Source of the DNA: Profundibacter amoris
GTDB taxonomy: Bacteria > Pseudomonadota > Alphaproteobacteria > Rhodobacterales > Rhodobacteraceae
DNA length: 64,000 bases
Reading direction: 5' to 3'
Assembly: GCF_003544895.1 (NCBI RefSeq)
Contig: NZ_CP032125.1
Location: 1,068,001 to 1,132,000 of the forward strand
Position 1 is the stretch's first letter. Every line of letters starts with the position of its first letter. The notes beneath the pieces were generated by a model. That model was given only the letters and a program-made list of their open reading frames with translations. It had not been told where the DNA came from and made no database searches. This document shows, one piece after another, positions 43,510 to 53,077 of this stretch. The position numbers and the translations under genes were made by a program.

Positions 43510-45198
43510 GTGCTGAACGAGGAAAAAACACTGGCGGCCCGCAAGCTGGGCGAAGGCGTGGACAGCCTGCGCGCCGGCTTACGGGTGTTGCGCCAAAAGG
43601 GGCCAAGCCAGGTCCAGTTCTGGTTCATTGCGCTGCTTATCGGCATTGCCTCGGGATACGCGGCACTTGGCTTTCGCAAGGGGATCACAGCGTTGCAAGG
43701 CTGGCTCTACGGGGCCGAAGATTTGCATATGCTGCACACATTCGCCGAAACGCTGCAATGGTACTGGATTCTGACAATCCCGATTGTTGGCGGGCTGGTC
43801 GTGGGGCTGATTCTGAATCGTTATACCGACGACGGGGTGGTGCGTTCGGTTGCCGATGTGATCGAAGGCGCGGCGATGAACGAAGGGCGGGTTGAACAAA
43901 AAGAGGGCATTGCCAGTGCCATTGCCTCGATGATCACGCTGGCCTCGGGCGGGTCCAGCGGGCGCGAGGGGCCGGTGGTGCATCTGGCCTCGGTGATTTC
44001 CAGCTGGGTGTCGAACCGCATCCATGCAAACGGCATCACGGGGCGTGATCTGCTGGGCTGCGCGGTGGCGGCGGCGGTTTCGGTGTCGTTCAACGCGCCG
44101 ATTGCCGGGGCGCTGTTTGCGCTGGAAGTGGTGTTGCGGCACTTTGCCGTGCATGCCTTTGCACCGATCGTGATTGCGTCCGTTGCGGGCACGGTGATCA
44201 GCCGGATACATCTGGGCGATGTCACCGAATTTACCGTTCCGGTCGAAGGGTCGCTGGTGTTTTATGTGGAATTACCGGCGTTTATGATCCTCGGGCTGGT
44301 TAGCGGCCTTGTGGCTGTGGCGCTGATGAAGGCGGTGTTCTGGGCCGATGATCTGGGCACCTATGTGCAAAACCGCACCCATATGCCCGGCTGGCTGCGC
44401 CCAGCCGTGGCCGGTGCGATGCTGGGGGCGCTGGCGATTGTCTTTCCGCATATCATCGGGGTTGGTTATGAAACCACATCGCGGGCGCTGACCGGCAATC
44501 TGCTGCTGTATCAGGCGATGATTTTCGCGGTGATCAAGGTGATTGCCGTGGCCATCACCATGGCGGGCCGGATGGGCGGCGGCATCTTTTCCCCGTCCCT
44601 GATGACCGGTGCGCTGACGGGGCTGGCATTCGGGCTGATCTCGACCTCGATCTTTCCCAATGTGTCGGGCTCGGAAACCATCTATGCGCTGGCGGGCATG
44701 GGCGCGGTCGCGGCGGCAGTTCTGGGGGCGCCGATTTCCACCACATTGATTGTGTTCGAGCTGACCGGCGACTGGCAAACAGGGATCGCGGTGATGGTGG
44801 CGGTGTCGCTGTCGACCGCCCTGGCCAGCCGGATCGTGGACCGGTCGTTCTTTCTGACATTGCTCGAGCGCAAGGGCGTGCATCTGTCGGCAGGCCCGCA
44901 GGCCTATTTGTTGTCGATGTGCGGTGTGGCCAGCGTGATGCGGGCCAAAGGCACCGAAGGCGCGCCCTCGGATGACGCCTGTTGGGAAATGATCGGGCAG
45001 GGGGTCTATATCGATGGCAACGCCACCCTGAAACAGGCGATGCCGATTTTCGACAGCACCGCGCATGCCTTTATCCCCGTTGTGACACTGGGCAGCGAGG
45101 CGGAGTCGCCCGAGTTGTGGGGCGCACTGTTTCAGGTGGACGCGCTAAAGGCCTATAACAAGGCGCTGGCGGCCACGGCGGCCGAGGAACATTCGTAA
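43510..45198 (+). CDS. ClC-type chloride channel or antiporter
   Basis: The membrane protein has the ClC signatures GSSGREGPVVHLAS (with the gating Glu) and GRMGGGIFSPSLMTG; about 10-12 helices. After the membrane part, some 90 residues follow (YLLSMCGVASVMRAKGTEGA and beyond) that look like a worn CBS region. The start is uncertain. The frame opens at 43363 and has an ATG at 43420, but both overlap the divergent dehydrogenase start at 43427. The GTG at 43510 leaves room for two promoters and has GTAGGG upstream, giving 562 residues. Confidence 0.88.
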   Translation: MLNEEKTLAARKLGEGVDSLRAGLRVLRQKGPSQVQFWFIALLIGIASGYAALGFRKGITALQGWLYGAEDLHMLHTFAETLQWYWILTIPIVGGLVVGLILNRYTDDGVVRSVADVIEGAAMNEGRVEQKEGIASAIASMITLASGGSSGREGPVVHLASVISSWVSNRIHANGITGRDLLGCAVAAAVSVSFNAPIAGALFALEVVLRHFAVHAFAPIVIASVAGTVISRIHLGDVTEFTVPVEGSLVFYVELPAFMILGLVSGLVAVALMKAVFWADDLGTYVQNRTHMPGWLRPAVAGAMLGALAIVFPHIIGVGYETTSRALTGNLLLYQAMIFAVIKVIAVAITMAGRMGGGIFSPSLMTGALTGLAFGLISTSIFPNVSGSETIYALAGMGAVAAAVLGAPISTTLIVFELTGDWQTGIAVMVAVSLSTALASRIVDRSFFLTLLERKGVHLSAGPQAYLLSMCGVASVMRAKGTEGAPSDDACWEMIGQGVYIDGNATLKQAMPIFDSTAHAFIPVVTLGSEAESPELWGALFQVDALKAYNKALAATAAEEHS

Positions 45199-45269
45199 CC
45201 GGTGCGCCCTATCGCCAGTGGCTGAAAACAGCTAGTCTGATTTCGAACAACAAACAGGAGACGCAAACA

Positions 45270-45461
45270 ATGAGTGAAGAAACCCGTATCGAGATCCGCA
45301 AGGATGGCCCGTTGATCGTGAAAAACTGCAAAACGATCGTTCTGCCCGACGGCACCGTGGCCGAGGAAAAGGCCATGACCGCCCTGTGCCGTTGTGGCAT
45401 GTCGGCCAACAAACCCTTTTGTGATGGATCGCACAAAGAAAACGGCTGGAGCGACGAATAG
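45270..45461 (+). CDS. CDGSH iron-sulfur domain protein
   Basis: The 63-residue protein has the 2Fe-2S motif CRCGMSANKPFCDGSH, with three Cys and one His as ligands as in mitoNEET-type proteins. It has no membrane helix. Bacterial members are small soluble redox or cluster-transfer proteins of unclear role. A CAGGAGA site precedes the ATG. It lies 71 bases after the ClC gene and is followed by a hairpin. Confidence 0.92.
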   Translation: MSEETRIEIRKDGPLIVKNCKTIVLPDGTVAEEKAMTALCRCGMSANKPFCDGSHKENGWSDE

Positions 45462-45477
45462 CCTGTGACACAAAGAG

Positions 45478-45498
45478 GCCCCGCATCAGCTGCGGGGC
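45478..45498. terminator. Terminator between the CDGSH and DUF427 genes
   Basis: The arms GCCCCGCA and TGCGGGGC enclose TCAGC, 16 bases after one stop and 7 bases beyond the opposing stop; both strands have a short T-run (ATCTTT on plus, CTCTTTG on minus). The arms equal the core of the hairpin at 1063-1091. Confidence 0.75.
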
Positions 45499-45504
45499 AT
45501 ATCT

Positions 45505-45846
45505 TTACAGTTCTTCGACGGTGACCTGTGCCGGATCAAAGGCCAGATAACCCTTGATCTGCGCCACGGATTCAAGCGGGTTCTCATAAGACCAGACCGC
45601 ATTTTCCAGCACCAGACTTTTGGTCTGGATCGAATAATAGCGCGCATCGCCCTTGTGCGGGCAGTGGCTGCTCTGGTCGCTTTCATCCAGAAAAATCATC
45701 GCAATATCGTCCCGCGGAAAATAGATAACCGGTTTCATATCACCTTCCAGCAACTCCAGCGCGTTCCAGCTTTCGCCCAGAATCGCCCCGCCTGCGCGCA
45801 CCACCCATTTGCCGTTTGCCTTGTGTATTTTGATATGATCCGACAT
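45505..45846 (-). CDS. DUF427 protein
   Basis: The 113-residue protein matches DUF427: NGKWVVRAGGAILGES, VIYFPRDDIAMIFLD, SSHCPHKGDARYYSI and VWSYENPLESV. The fold is a small beta-barrel and the conserved CPxKGxAxYY stretch suggests ligand binding. The function is unknown. It is monocistronic. Confidence 0.88.
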   Translation of the reverse strand: MSDHIKIHKANGKWVVRAGGAILGESWNALELLEGDMKPVIYFPRDDIAMIFLDESDQSSHCPHKGDARYYSIQTKSLVLENAVWSYENPLESVAQIKGYLAFDPAQVTVEEL

Positions 45847-45948
45847 GCGCTGCGCCCCTGTGATGTTGAGTGAGCACTGACACTAACACATCTAATAGGC
45901 GATTTGCACGCCCCAATGCCGCGCAGGCAAATTTTTTCCTGCCCGCAT

Positions 45949-46605
45949 TTACAGCTTGCGTCGCAGCATTTGCCAATGCAGGCCGATCGGTGGAAAGAAA
46001 AACAGCAGGAAACCCAGTTTTGTATAGGCCAGATACATTGCCGGTATCCACAGGATGGCAATCACCAGCCCAACCCCGCCGGCAATCCGCGTGGCCATGC
46101 CCGGTGATGTGAAGCGCAGCAATATCAGATGGAACAGCTTGCCGCCGTCCAGCGGCTGCACCGGAATCATGTTGAAAATAGCAAGGAACAGGTTGATCCA
46201 GGCCAGCAGGTTTACCGCCCACATCAACAGCCCTTCGGGCATATAGGGCCAGACCAAGGAAGCCACCGCCCAGATGGTCAGGTTTACCATCGGGCCCATT
46301 GCCACGATCAGTTCTTCTTGTCTGGGTGTGGCCGAGCGGGTCCGTTCGCAAAATCCGCCACCGCCGTAAATCATGATCCGGCGCACGGGGATCCCCTGTA
46401 TCAATGTGGCCCAGGCATGACCCAGTTCGTGCAGATAAATCGAGCCGATAACCAGCCCCAGAAAGATTGCGTTATAAAACAGTTGTGTGCTGCTGCTGCC
46501 AAAGGACAAGAACAGAAATACCAGCAGAAGTATGCTGGAGCCGATATGCACCGGCACCCCGAACACACCGCGAAACTCGAAGATAACTTTGCTGCTGCCG
46601 AACAT
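45949..46605 (-). CDS. Site-2 protease-type metallopeptidase (M50 family)
   Basis: The 218-residue membrane protein has the zinc motif HELGH in the second or third helix (SIYLHELGHAWATL) and the second ligand segment NMIPVQPLDGGK. It has about five to six helices and lacks PDZ or CBS domains, so it is a minimal rhomboid-like-size intramembrane protease. Such enzymes cleave membrane-bound regulators; the substrate here is not evident, and no anti-sigma factor gene adjoins. Confidence 0.88.
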   Translation of the reverse strand: MFGSSKVIFEFRGVFGVPVHIGSSILLLVFLFLSFGSSSTQLFYNAIFLGLVIGSIYLHELGHAWATLIQGIPVRRIMIYGGGGFCERTRSATPRQEELIVAMGPMVNLTIWAVASLVWPYMPEGLLMWAVNLLAWINLFLAIFNMIPVQPLDGGKLFHLILLRFTSPGMATRIAGGVGLVIAILWIPAMYLAYTKLGFLLFFFPPIGLHWQMLRRKL

Positions 46606-46639
46606 TCAAACCCGCCAAATCATTAATAAATCGGTTTCG

Positions 46640-48412
46640 TTATAAGGGCGCACAGGCGCGGGTCAACCAGTCAAGGGTTTCTCCTTTGACCAAGGGGGAC
46701 AACATTTCGAGGGTCTTTGCATGATAGGCATCCAGCCAGTCACGCTCGCCGCGACTTAACATGTCCACCTTGATCAGTCGCCGGTCGATCGGCACATAGG
46801 TCAGGGTTTCAAATGCCATCATATCGCGCGCGTCCGCGCCTTTCAGGGCAGGGGCCGGTTGTACCACGATCAGGTTTTCAATGCGGGTACCAAAGGCCCC
46901 CTCGCGGTAGTAGCCCGGCTCGTTCGACAGGATCATGCCGGTTTCCAGTGGCACATCCGAAACCTTGGAAATCCGCTGCGGACCCTCGTGAACCGACAGA
47001 TAGGTGCCCACCCCGTGGCCGGTGCCATGGTTATAATCCTGCCCCGCCAGCCACAGCGGATAACGCGCCAGCGCATCCAGATCGCGCCCCGCCAGCCCCT
47101 TGGGAAATCGCACGCGGGACAGGGCAATCATGCCTTGCAACACACGGGTATAACAGGTTTTTTCCTCGTTTCCCACATCGCCAACAGCCACAGTGCGGGT
47201 GATGTCGGTGGTGCCGTCCAGATATTGCCCGCCGCTGTCGACCAGCAGCAATTCGCCTTTGCGGATTTCGCGATTGGTTTCCTGCGTCACCCGATAATGG
47301 ATGATCGCCCCGTTCGGCCCCGCGCCGCAGATGGTTTCAAAGCTGATGTCGCGCAGTGCACCGGTGTCGCGCCGGAACCCTTCCAGCTTTGTGACCACGT
47401 CGATTTCACTCAACCCGCCCTTGGGCGCGGCCCGGTCCAACCAGGCCAGAAAATTCACCATCGCCACCCCGTCGCGCAAATGCGCCGCGCGGGTGCCGGC
47501 AATTTCGGCGGAGTTCTTGCGGGCTTTGGGCAGGATGCAGGGGTCGGCTTTGGCCTGCACCTCGATACCCGCGCCCTGCAATATATCACTTACGGCCACC
47601 GGCGCCGTATCGGGATCAACCCGCACCACGCCTTGCAACGCCATCAAGGCAGGTTCAAACGCCTCCCAGGGCTGCACCTCCAGCGCCAGCCCCTCGGCTT
47701 TGGCCGGATCGGTGAACAGATCAACCCGCCCGTCCGCGTGCAGAATGGCAAATGCCTGCACCACGGGGTTGCGCTCGATGTCGCTGCCGCGAATGTTCAG
47801 CAGCCAGCAAATGCTGTCGGGCAGGGTCAGAACAGCCGCCTGTGCACCGGCGTTCTTTATATCTGCGGCAATACGCTTGCGCTTAGCTTCGGCTGTTTCT
47901 CCGGCAAATTCAACAGGATACTCTATGATCTTGCCACTGGGTCGTGGCGGGCGATCCGCCCATATCCGGTCCACCAGATTATCCACCGCCACCAGTTCCA
48001 CACCGCAACCGGCCAGCTTTTCCATCTCGCCTTTGGTGTGTAGCCACGGATCAAAACCGACCTTGCCACCATCGGGCAAGGCCTGCTTCAACCAGTCCGC
48101 AAGCGTCGTTTCCGGCCAGTCCACCGGCGTGAAATGTTCTGGATCGACCTGCGATTTCACCTGCGTGCGATAGCGTCCGTCCACGAACACCCCCGCCTGA
48201 TCCATCAGCGCGGCACAAAATCCTGCTGATCCGGTAAATCCCGTCAGCCATGCCAGTCGCGCGTCACAGGGGGCGACATATTCGCCCTGATGCGCATCTG
48301 CACGCGGCACCAGAAACCCGTCCAGCCCAGCGCGCGCGATTTCCTGCCGCAACAATGCCAGTCGCGCCGGTCCCTTTTCGGGCGTCGATGTCACCTCGAA
48401 ATTCTGGAACAT
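46640..48412 (-). CDS. pepP: Xaa-Pro aminopeptidase (M24 family, aminopeptidase P type)
   Basis: The 590-residue enzyme has two creatinase N-terminal-like domains (GRYRTQVKSQVD near residue 79) and a C-terminal pita-bread catalytic domain. Metal ligands are in LLVDSGGQYLDGTTDITRT (two Asp), GTGHGVGTYLSVHEGP (His) and SNEPGYYREGAFGTRIEN (Glu). It removes N-terminal residues before proline. The length fits the long, three-domain class. The gene begins 44 bases downstream of the cobT stop on the same strand. Confidence 0.94.
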   Translation of the reverse strand: MFQNFEVTSTPEKGPARLALLRQEIARAGLDGFLVPRADAHQGEYVAPCDARLAWLTGFTGSAGFCAALMDQAGVFVDGRYRTQVKSQVDPEHFTPVDWPETTLADWLKQALPDGGKVGFDPWLHTKGEMEKLAGCGVELVAVDNLVDRIWADRPPRPSGKIIEYPVEFAGETAEAKRKRIAADIKNAGAQAAVLTLPDSICWLLNIRGSDIERNPVVQAFAILHADGRVDLFTDPAKAEGLALEVQPWEAFEPALMALQGVVRVDPDTAPVAVSDILQGAGIEVQAKADPCILPKARKNSAEIAGTRAAHLRDGVAMVNFLAWLDRAAPKGGLSEIDVVTKLEGFRRDTGALRDISFETICGAGPNGAIIHYRVTQETNREIRKGELLLVDSGGQYLDGTTDITRTVAVGDVGNEEKTCYTRVLQGMIALSRVRFPKGLAGRDLDALARYPLWLAGQDYNHGTGHGVGTYLSVHEGPQRISKVSDVPLETGMILSNEPGYYREGAFGTRIENLIVVQPAPALKGADARDMMAFETLTYVPIDRRLIKVDMLSRGERDWLDAYHAKTLEMLSPLVKGETLDWLTRACAPL

Positions 48413-48456
48413 CCCTCACCCCTTCTTCTTGCAAAAAATACCTGCCGCGCGCAGCG

Positions 48457-50331
48457 CTACGATGCGCGCTTGATCCCCATTACCCGCGCCCGTGCGCGTG
48501 GGTCACTGTCAAACAAAGACGCTAGTTGTTCGGTCATCGCACCGGCCAGTTGTTCCACATCGGTGATCGTCACTGCGCGGTCGTAATAGCGGGTCACGTC
48601 GTGGCCGATGCCGATCGCCAGCAGTTCCACCAGCTTCTTCTTCTCGACCATCTCGATCACATCGCGCAGGTGTTTTTCCAGATAATTCGCGGGGTTGACC
48701 GACAAAGTTGAATCATCCACCGGCGCACCATCGGAAATTACCATCAGGATTTTGCGCGCTTCGGGGCGGCCCACCATGCGCCGGTGCGCCCATTCCAGCG
48801 CCTCGCCGTCGATGTTTTCTTTCAGCAGTCCCTCTTTCATCATCAGCCCCAGATTGGGGCGCACGCGGCGCCAAGGGGCATCCGCCGCCTTGTAAATTAT
48901 GTGGCGCAGATCGTTCAGACGGCCGGGCACCTGTTCGCGCCCCGCATTCAGCCATTTTTCACGGCTTTGGCCGCCCTTCCACGCCCGCGTGGTAAAGCCC
49001 AGAATCTCCACCTTGACCTGACAGCGTTCCAGTGTGCGGGCCAGAACATCGGCACAGATCGCGGCAATCGAAATCGGACGGCCCCGCATGGAACCGGAAT
49101 TGTCGATCAGCAGGGTTACGCAGGTGTCGCGAAATTCGGTGTCTTTTTCGATCTTGAAGGACAGAGGAGTCGTCGGGTTTGCCACCACCCGCGCCAGACG
49201 GCCCGCATCGAGTATCCCTTCTTCCAGATCAAATTCCCACGCGCGGTTCTGTTGCGCCTGAAGGCGGCGCTGCAATTTGTTGGCAAGGCGTGAAACAGCG
49301 CCCTTCAGCGGTTCCAACTGCTGATCCAGATAGGCGCGCAGGCGTTCCAGCTCGGCCGGTTCGGCCAGATCCTCGGCGCGGATTTCCTCGTCGAAATCGG
49401 TGCAGTAAACCTTGTAGTCCGGATCGGCCTCGGACACAGGGGCAGGGGGCGGCGGGTCCATCGGCGCCTCGCCCTCGGGCAGTTCGGCCTCGTCGCCCTG
49501 CTCCATATCGGCCATGTCGTCCATTGTGACGCTGGCTTGGGACTGATCCTGCTGTTCGTCCTGTGATTGCTCGGGGCTGGCCTCGGCCTCTTCCTGCTCG
49601 TCATCCTGCCCCTGGCTGTCGGGGTTGTCGTCCTGCTCGTCGCTTTCCTCGGATTGCTCGTCGCTGTCGTCATCCTCGGCGTCGGGATCATCGCCCAACT
49701 GGTCGCCATAGCCCAGATCGGCAATCACTTGGCGCGTGAAACGGGCGAAATCGGCCTGATCGGCCAGCATATCCTGCAAGGAGTCCAGCGTGCCGCCGGC
49801 TTTTTCCTCAAAAAACCCTTTCCACAGGTCCAGCACGTTTTGCGCATCCGCGGGCAGGTCACGGCCCGTGGCCAGTTGGCGCACCAGATAACCGGCCGCC
49901 TCGCTTAGGGGGGCTTCGGCCTGATCAGTGATCTCGCCATAGCCGCGGCGCATGGCCTCGTCGGCGATTTTGGCGTCGATGTTGCCCAGAGTGCCGGGCA
50001 TGTCGCGCGCGCCTACGGCCTCGCAACGGGCGTTTTCCATCGCCTCATAGATGCCGCGCGCCAGTTCCCCTTGCGGGGCATAGCGGGCGTGGGTGGCGAT
50101 GTCGTGGTGCTTGTGGCGCAGGGCCAGAGCATCCGCCGTGCCACGGGCCAGCAGCACCTCGTCATGGGTCATCCGGCGGGTGACCTGCGGCAGGCGCACG
50201 GTGTCCTGCGTTGCCCCCGGAGGGTCCACGGTGAAAGAGACCGACAGCTCGGGGTCGTCGGCCATCACTTTGGTGGCCTCGGTTAGCGCCTTTTTAAACG
50301 GGTCGGCGGGGTTGTCGGTTGGTTTGGTCAT
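48457..50331 (-). CDS. cobT: Aerobic cobaltochelatase subunit CobT
   Basis: The 624-residue subunit, with CobS and CobN, inserts cobalt into hydrogenobyrinic acid diamide. The middle is very acidic (about residues 210-290, runs of Asp, Glu, Gln and Ser, such as [17 protein letters not shown]), and the C-terminal half is a von Willebrand A domain with the metal site [15 protein letters not shown]. Both are typical of CobT. CobN is not in the window. The start overlaps the stop of the small gene at 50328 by four bases. Confidence 0.95.
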   Translation of the reverse strand: MTKPTDNPADPFKKALTEATKVMADDPELSVSFTVDPPGATQDTVRLPQVTRRMTHDEVLLARGTADALALRHKHHDIATHARYAPQGELARGIYEAMENARCEAVGARDMPGTLGNIDAKIADEAMRRGYGEITDQAEAPLSEAAGYLVRQLATGRDLPADAQNVLDLWKGFFEEKAGGTLDSLQDMLADQADFARFTRQVIADLGYGDQLGDDPDAEDDDSDEQSEESDEQDDNPDSQGQDDEQEEAEASPEQSQDEQQDQSQASVTMDDMADMEQGDEAELPEGEAPMDPPPPAPVSEADPDYKVYCTDFDEEIRAEDLAEPAELERLRAYLDQQLEPLKGAVSRLANKLQRRLQAQQNRAWEFDLEEGILDAGRLARVVANPTTPLSFKIEKDTEFRDTCVTLLIDNSGSMRGRPISIAAICADVLARTLERCQVKVEILGFTTRAWKGGQSREKWLNAGREQVPGRLNDLRHIIYKAADAPWRRVRPNLGLMMKEGLLKENIDGEALEWAHRRMVGRPEARKILMVISDGAPVDDSTLSVNPANYLEKHLRDVIEMVEKKKLVELLAIGIGHDVTRYYDRAVTITDVEQLAGAMTEQLASLFDSDPRARARVMGIKRAS

Positions 50332-50840
50332 TGCGTCGGCCCTTTTGGCTTATGCATGTTATAGAGTTTGATGCAAATATCCATGTCTGCTTGATAGGTA
50401 ACGCGAAAAGGGCTGTCATCCCCCCAAGGATGCCCCGTTGTTTCTAAAACGTTCAAATATGCGTCTCTGTATTGTTGTGCATAATGCCATTTAGCCATGC
50501 CCATTTGGTAATTGGCGTTTTCAAAATCCATGCCATCGGCGATGAACGTTTTTTCCGAGGCTTGCGAGAAATAGTCGCTCATCTTGAACGTTAACTGGTG
50601 CTTTTCATGATATGCATCCAGTTTTTTGGTAAACACGCCCGTTTCTTCATTTGGCAACATCATGGGGGCGGTATCCTCAAGAGTGAAAAGCATGATGCCA
50701 CTGCATTGTTTTAAAACATCATGCGGTATTTGTGTTCCATCGCCTAACATAATCTGCGAATTATCAATCTTGCCAACGCCATCGGCATTAGCGACTGGTG
50801 CAAAGATAATGCCGATTATGAAAGCGAGTTTCCTAACCAA
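50328..50840 (-). CDS. Secreted protein of unknown function wedged between cobS and cobT
   Basis: A TTG at 50840 gives a 170-residue protein with a clean Sec signal peptide ([18 protein letters not shown], cleavage before DG). An ATG at 50879 would only add a polar stretch inside cobS. The mature part has two Cys (KQCSGIM and MDICIKL), which could form a disulfide, and no recognised motif. Composition is clearly less GC-rich than cobS and cobT. The gene overlaps the end of cobS by eight bases and the start of cobT by four, so it is translated within the operon. A periplasmic protein between two cytoplasmic chelatase subunits is unexpected. Confidence 0.7.
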   Translation of the reverse strand: MVRKLAFIIGIIFAPVANADGVGKIDNSQIMLGDGTQIPHDVLKQCSGIMLFTLEDTAPMMLPNEETGVFTKKLDAYHEKHQLTFKMSDYFSQASEKTFIADGMDFENANYQMGMAKWHYAQQYRDAYLNVLETTGHPWGDDSPFRVTYQADMDICIKLYNMHKPKGPTQ

Positions 50841-51804
50841 GGCTAACGCTCGCCGCGCTTTCGGGCAGTTCCTCGTCAAAGCAGCGCTGATAGAATTCGG
50901 CGACCGTCTGGCGCTCCAGCTCGTCGCATTTGTTCAGGAACGACAGGCGGAAGGCATAACCCACATTGCGGAAAATCGTGGCGTTTTGTGCCCAGTTGAT
51001 CACGGTGCGCGGCGACATCACGGTGGACAGATCGCCGTTCATGAACGCGGTGCGGGTCAGGTCGGCGACGGTCACCATCTGGCTGATCGTCTTGCGGCCC
51101 GAATCCGTGTTGTAGATCGGGTTTTTCGACAGCACGATCGCGCTTTCGGCGTCATGCGACAAGTAGTTCAGCGTGGCGACCATCGACCAGCGGTCCATCT
51201 GCGCCTGATTGATTTGTTGCGTGCCGTGGTAAAGGCCGGTGGTATCGCCAAGGCCCACGGTGTTCGAGGTGGCGAACAGGCGGAAGGACGGATGCGGTGT
51301 AATCACCTCGTTCTGGTCCATCAGTGTCAGTTTGCCGTCATGTTCAAGCACCCGCTGGATCACGAACATCACATCGGCGCGCCCCGCATCGTATTCGTCA
51401 AATACGATGGCGGTGTTGGTGCGCAGGGCAGCGGGCAGGATGCCCTCTTGAAATTCGGTGACCTGCATACCGTCGCGCAGTTTAATCGCGTCCTTGCCGA
51501 TCAGGTCGATCCGGCTGATGTGGCTGTCCAGATTGACGCGCACGCAGGGCCAGTTCAGGCGGGCGGCGACCTGTTCGATGTGGGTCGATTTGCCGGTGCC
51601 GTGATAGCCCTGGATGATCACCCGCCGGTTGTGGCTGAATCCGGCAAGGATGGCCAGAGTGGTTTCCGGGTCGAATTTATAGGTCGGGTCGATTTCGGGC
51701 ACGCGTTCGGTGCGTTCCTCGAATTTTTTGACGGGCATGTCTGTGTCGACGCCAAAGACCTCGCGGACTGAAATTTCTTCGGTGGGTTTTGTGGTGCTGT
51801 CCAT
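50833..51804 (-). CDS. cobS: Aerobic cobaltochelatase subunit CobS
   Basis: The 323-residue AAA+ ATPase of the cobaltochelatase has Walker [19 protein letters not shown] near residue 87, Walker [19 protein letters not shown] and sensor [19 protein letters not shown]. It forms a ring with CobT that drives metal insertion by CobN. It is the first gene of the cobS-unknown-cobT series and is preceded by a 174-base divergent region with no evident cobalamin riboswitch. Confidence 0.95.
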   Translation of the reverse strand: MDSTTKPTEEISVREVFGVDTDMPVKKFEERTERVPEIDPTYKFDPETTLAILAGFSHNRRVIIQGYHGTGKSTHIEQVAARLNWPCVRVNLDSHISRIDLIGKDAIKLRDGMQVTEFQEGILPAALRTNTAIVFDEYDAGRADVMFVIQRVLEHDGKLTLMDQNEVITPHPSFRLFATSNTVGLGDTTGLYHGTQQINQAQMDRWSMVATLNYLSHDAESAIVLSKNPIYNTDSGRKTISQMVTVADLTRTAFMNGDLSTVMSPRTVINWAQNATIFRNVGYAFRLSFLNKCDELERQTVAEFYQRCFDEELPESAASVSLG

Positions 51805-51978
51805 GATATCGGTCCGCTTCTTTTTCGTTTTCAGTGCTTACAATGGTTGGTGCAACAATTTTACCGCCTGTGCAAGAGAGGGGCGGGGAGGTTTTGCACA
51901 TTCCCTGCTTATCTTCTGCGCAAAAACTGTTTAAATCGACCCTATTGAACGGGTTGGGTCACAATAAGGAGCGTCAAC

Positions 51979-52434
51979 ATGCCCCAAAGAAAAACACGTG
52001 TGATTGCGGCAGGGCTGGTGATTGGTTTGTCCGGGTTGTTGATGATAACCATCTTTATCATCTCGACCTGTGGCCGGTCGATTGGCAGTTGTTTCGCAAA
52101 CGGAGCCGAGATAATTTTGCCAGCCATGATCGGGGCGGGTCTGGCCGGTATGATGTTTTACGCCTTGTTTGGAGGAAAGGGCCAACGCGGCTGGATGTTG
52201 GCCGCGGTTGGTGCAATTCTGGCGACGGCTGTCGGGGCAATGCTTGCGGTATTGGTGTTGGGCGTTTGGAGCGGAGAGGATATCCTGAACGATGCGAGCG
52301 TGGTTCTGGTTGGCCCGTGGTTCATTCTGGTGATGTTCGATCAGTTCCCCCTGACGATTTTCCTGTGGATCGGCATTATGATCGCGGCGCATCTGGTTTT
52401 GCGCTGGTATTTCATCAATGACACAGAACTGTGA
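51979..52434 (+). CDS. Four-helix membrane protein of unknown function
   Basis: The 151-residue protein has four predicted membrane helices (VIAAGLVIGLSGLLMITIFI; ILPAMIGAGLAGMMFYAL; MLAAVGAILATAVGAMLAVL; FLWIGIMIAAHLVLRW). Two Cys lie in the first loop (STCGRSIGSCFANG). A good AAGGAG site precedes the ATG. No family recognised. It is divergent from cobS and 63 bases upstream of msrB. Confidence 0.7.
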   Translation: MPQRKTRVIAAGLVIGLSGLLMITIFIISTCGRSIGSCFANGAEIILPAMIGAGLAGMMFYALFGGKGQRGWMLAAVGAILATAVGAMLAVLVLGVWSGEDILNDASVVLVGPWFILVMFDQFPLTIFLWIGIMIAAHLVLRWYFINDTEL

Positions 52435-52497
52435 AACCATGTGTTTTGCCTTTGACGGTAGGAAATATGCTATCAGAGCGCCAAAAGGAGTGACGAT

Positions 52498-52974
52498 ATG
52501 AACAGACGAGCCATGCTGACATCGGGATTTGCCGCGGCTGCGGCCCTTGGAATGGGCACCCTGCGGATCAATGCGTCGACCGAGGAATTCGAAATCATGC
52601 GCAGCGAGGCGGAATGGCGTAAACGGCTATCTGCCAAGGCCTATAATGTATTGCGCGAGGAAGGCACCGAGCGCGCCTTTACCAGCCCGCTGAATGACGA
52701 GCACCGCAAAGGGGTGTTTGCCTGTGCCGGTTGTGATCTGCCGCTGTATTCATCCGAGACCAAATACGAAAGCGGCACCGGCTGGCCATCGTTCTGGAAG
52801 CCCTTGCCCAATGCGATTGGCACCAAAGAGGACAACACCCTGTTCAGCCGTCGCACCGAAGTGCATTGCCGCCGCTGTGGCGGGCATCTGGGGCATGTGT
52901 TTGACGATGGCCCAAAGCCGACCGGCAAACGCTATTGCATGAACGGTGTGGCGCTGAAGTTTGTCGCGGCCTGA
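52498..52974 (+). CDS. msrB: Exported peptide-methionine (R)-S-oxide reductase
   Basis: The 158-residue protein begins with a twin-arginine-like signal (MNRRAMLTSGFAAAAALGMG), so it is probably exported and acts on periplasmic proteins. Zinc cysteines are in CAGC and CRRC, the substrate site is SGTGWPSFW and the catalytic Cys is in GKRYCMNGVAL. All MsrB key residues are present. An AAAAGGAG site precedes the start. Confidence 0.94.
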   Translation: MNRRAMLTSGFAAAAALGMGTLRINASTEEFEIMRSEAEWRKRLSAKAYNVLREEGTERAFTSPLNDEHRKGVFACAGCDLPLYSSETKYESGTGWPSFWKPLPNAIGTKEDNTLFSRRTEVHCRRCGGHLGHVFDDGPKPTGKRYCMNGVALKFVAA

Positions 52975-52989
52975 TCATTGTTGAATAGT

Positions 52990-53005
52990 GGCCCCTGACG
53001 GGGCC
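52990..53005. terminator. Short hairpin between msrB and the DnaJ-like gene
   Basis: GGCCCC and GGGGCC pair around TGAC, followed on the plus strand by GCTTTG. It is a weak terminator of msrB. Confidence 0.5.
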
Positions 53006-53077
53006 GCTTTGTGTCTTGTGCCCTCTGGGCACTCGGGGTGCCTGCGGCGCAGGTATTTTCGACAAGAAGAAAGCAGA

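Noticed and set aside
46859-48043. Plus-strand open frame of 394 codons opposite the aminopeptidase P gene
   Set aside because: The minus strand has all M24 metal ligands; the plus frame has no recognisable motif.
50626-51771. Plus-strand open frame of 381 codons opposite cobS
   Set aside because: cobS carries intact AAA+ motifs on the minus strand; the plus frame is a shadow.
51805-51978. Cobalamin riboswitch upstream of cobS
   Set aside because: The leader is short and no B12-box-like conserved sequence could be recognised.
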